From positions 186,001 to 250,000 of the forward strand of contig NZ_JASCXI010000004.1 of assembly GCF_030271515.1 (NCBI RefSeq): DNA of 64,000 bases, given 5' to 3'. The notes beneath the pieces are model-generated. The model was not told where the DNA came from and did not search any database. It saw nothing but the letters and a program-made list of their open reading frames with translations. Both the position numbers and the translations under genes were made by a program. Source of the DNA: Erythrobacter oryzae. Its GTDB lineage: Bacteria; Pseudomonadota; Alphaproteobacteria; Sphingomonadales; Sphingomonadaceae. Shown here one piece after another: positions 63,352 through 64,000 of the stretch; position 1 is the stretch's first letter; the number at the start of each line of letters is the position of its first letter.

Positions 63352-64000
63352 CTATTGGTTCGACTGGCTCTGCGACTGGCTCTGACTCTGGGCCGGCTGC
63401 GCCTCGACCGCCACCCCCACGGTGAGCACCTGATCGCTCGCGCCGATGCTGATGCCGGTGACGGGCGCGGCATCGCGGTAGTCGCTCCCTGTCGCCACGC
63501 GGACATAGCGCGGATCGGGGGAGATGCCGTTCGACACATCGAAGCCGACCCACCCCAGCCCCTCGACATGGGCCTCGGCCCAGGCGTGGGTGGCTTCCTG
63601 CTCGATCCGGTCGTCCATCAGGAGGTAGCCCGAGACATAGCGCGCCGGCACCCCGCTCGCGCGGGCGGCACCGATGAAGATATGCGCGTGGTCCTGGCAC
63701 ACCCCCGCCCCATGCCCGACCGCTTCCTCGGCGGTGGTGGCCGAATGGGTGCGCCCGGTCTCGTAGGCGATGCGCTCGCGGATCAGCGCGGAGAGCGCGT
63801 GGAGGAAATCGAGCGGCTTCCTCGTATCGCTCGCCGGCACGTCGCGCAGCAGCCCGCGCAGGCGCGCGCCGGGGCGGGTGAGCGGGGTCTGACGCAGGAA
63901 GCTCCACAAGGGCAGGTGCCCCGAATGGCGACCGATCACCCCGGCATTGTCCTCGGTCTCGACCACGCCCTCGCAGGTCACCGTCACCTCGCGCGCGCCG
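63352..64000 (-). CDS. Transglutaminase-like protein, truncated at window edge
   Basis: The 3' part of a transglutaminase-superfamily gene. Cys in HGAGVCQDHAHIF, His in ATHAWAEAHVEG and Asp in GFDVSNG give the Cys-His-Asp triad. It likely starts beyond the right edge, as the frame stays open and typical members have an N-terminal domain. The C-terminus ends in a Gln-Ser repeat (QSQSQSQS). Placed upstream of Anbu with circularly permuted ATP-grasp and alpha-E genes expected further right. Confidence 0.8.
   Translation of the reverse strand, partial: GAREVTVTCEGVVETEDNAGVIGRHSGHLPLWSFLRQTPLTRPGARLRGLLRDVPASDTRKPLDFLHALSALIRERIAYETGRTHSATTAEEAVGHGAGVCQDHAHIFIGAARASGVPARYVSGYLLMDDRIEQEATHAWAEAHVEGLGWVGFDVSNGISPDPRYVRVATGSDYRDAAPVTGISIGASDQVLTVGVAVEAQPAQSQSQSQSQSNQ

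Noticed and set aside
1..64000. CRISPR array, prophage, insertion sequence, tRNA or rRNA genes
   Set aside because: No regularly spaced direct repeats, integrase, transposase, phage structural gene or cloverleaf sequence was recognised on either strand; the repeats seen are single palindromic elements.

Overview
The window is GC-rich chromosomal DNA from an alphaproteobacterium, most likely a member of the Erythrobacteraceae/Sphingomonadales (Erythrobacter/Porphyrobacter-like). The evidence is a permuted two-piece tmRNA with tag ANDNEALALAA, a SciP/DUF1153 regulator, HdaA next to PurM, EpsC-type serine acetyltransferase, a large TonB-dependent receptor, an Anbu-type proteasome-like locus, frequent GTG/TTG starts with 1-8 nt gene overlaps, and palindromic intergenic repeats. 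No prophage, CRISPR array, transposase, rRNA or tRNA gene was recognised. The last gene runs off the right edge.

Layout. 0-4.3 kb: GT39-like membrane glycosyltransferase, exported prolyl oligopeptidase, SciP-like regulator. 4.3-8.3 kb: SOUL haem-binding protein, then a minus-strand run glmU - alpha/beta hydrolase - HNH protein, divergent from gph. 8.4-11.3 kb: SDR dehydrogenase, DUF4328 membrane protein, cysE and DUF2794. 11.3-16.6 kb: hdaA and a DUF2066-like protein back-to-back with purM - purN(YjbR fusion) - sulfotransferase. 16.6-21.4 kb: membrane protein, ndk, Tat-exported intradiol dioxygenase-like protein, a lipoprotein, and the tight unit pepA - DUF2256 - holC. 21.5-27.3 kb: outer-membrane and ribosome maturation unit lptD - surA - pdxA - rsmA. 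27.4-28.3 kb: AT-richer orphan membrane gene. 28.3-35 kb: malate synthase G and the arginine succinyltransferase cluster M20 hydrolase - astA - astB, with a methyltransferase gene embedded in it. 35-36.5 kb: small membrane protein, GNAT acetyltransferase, split tmRNA and palindromic repeats. 36.5-41.2 kb: mscL, then lemA and three TPM-domain genes, a Nudix hydrolase and an SDR. 41.3-43.2 kb: two tandem 37-aa membrane peptides plus PspC, divergent from recF. 43.3-48.7 kb: tesA/ybbA/ybbP lysophospholipase-ABC locus and two membrane proteins. 48.8-51.5 kb: TonB-dependent receptor. 51.8-58.6 kb: typA flanked on each side by a two-gene cassette of unknown membrane/exported proteins; one includes a degenerate TIR-like transmembrane protein next to an exported coiled-coil/helical-repeat protein. 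58.7-64 kb: putP, VOC protein, extensin-like LAS-type lipoprotein, FixJ-like regulator, Anbu peptidase and transglutaminase.

Most of the window is conserved housekeeping sequence (nucleotide, envelope, amino-acid and translation functions). The parts least explained by known biology are the tandem micro-peptides upstream of pspC, the cassettes around typA, the orphan gene at 27.4 kb, and several families of modular palindromic elements. Three of these elements lie at, or within 1 nt of, the stop codons of minus-strand genes. Coordinates were set by hand from the sequence; starts were chosen from ribosome-binding sites, signal peptides and overlaps. No similarity searches were run.
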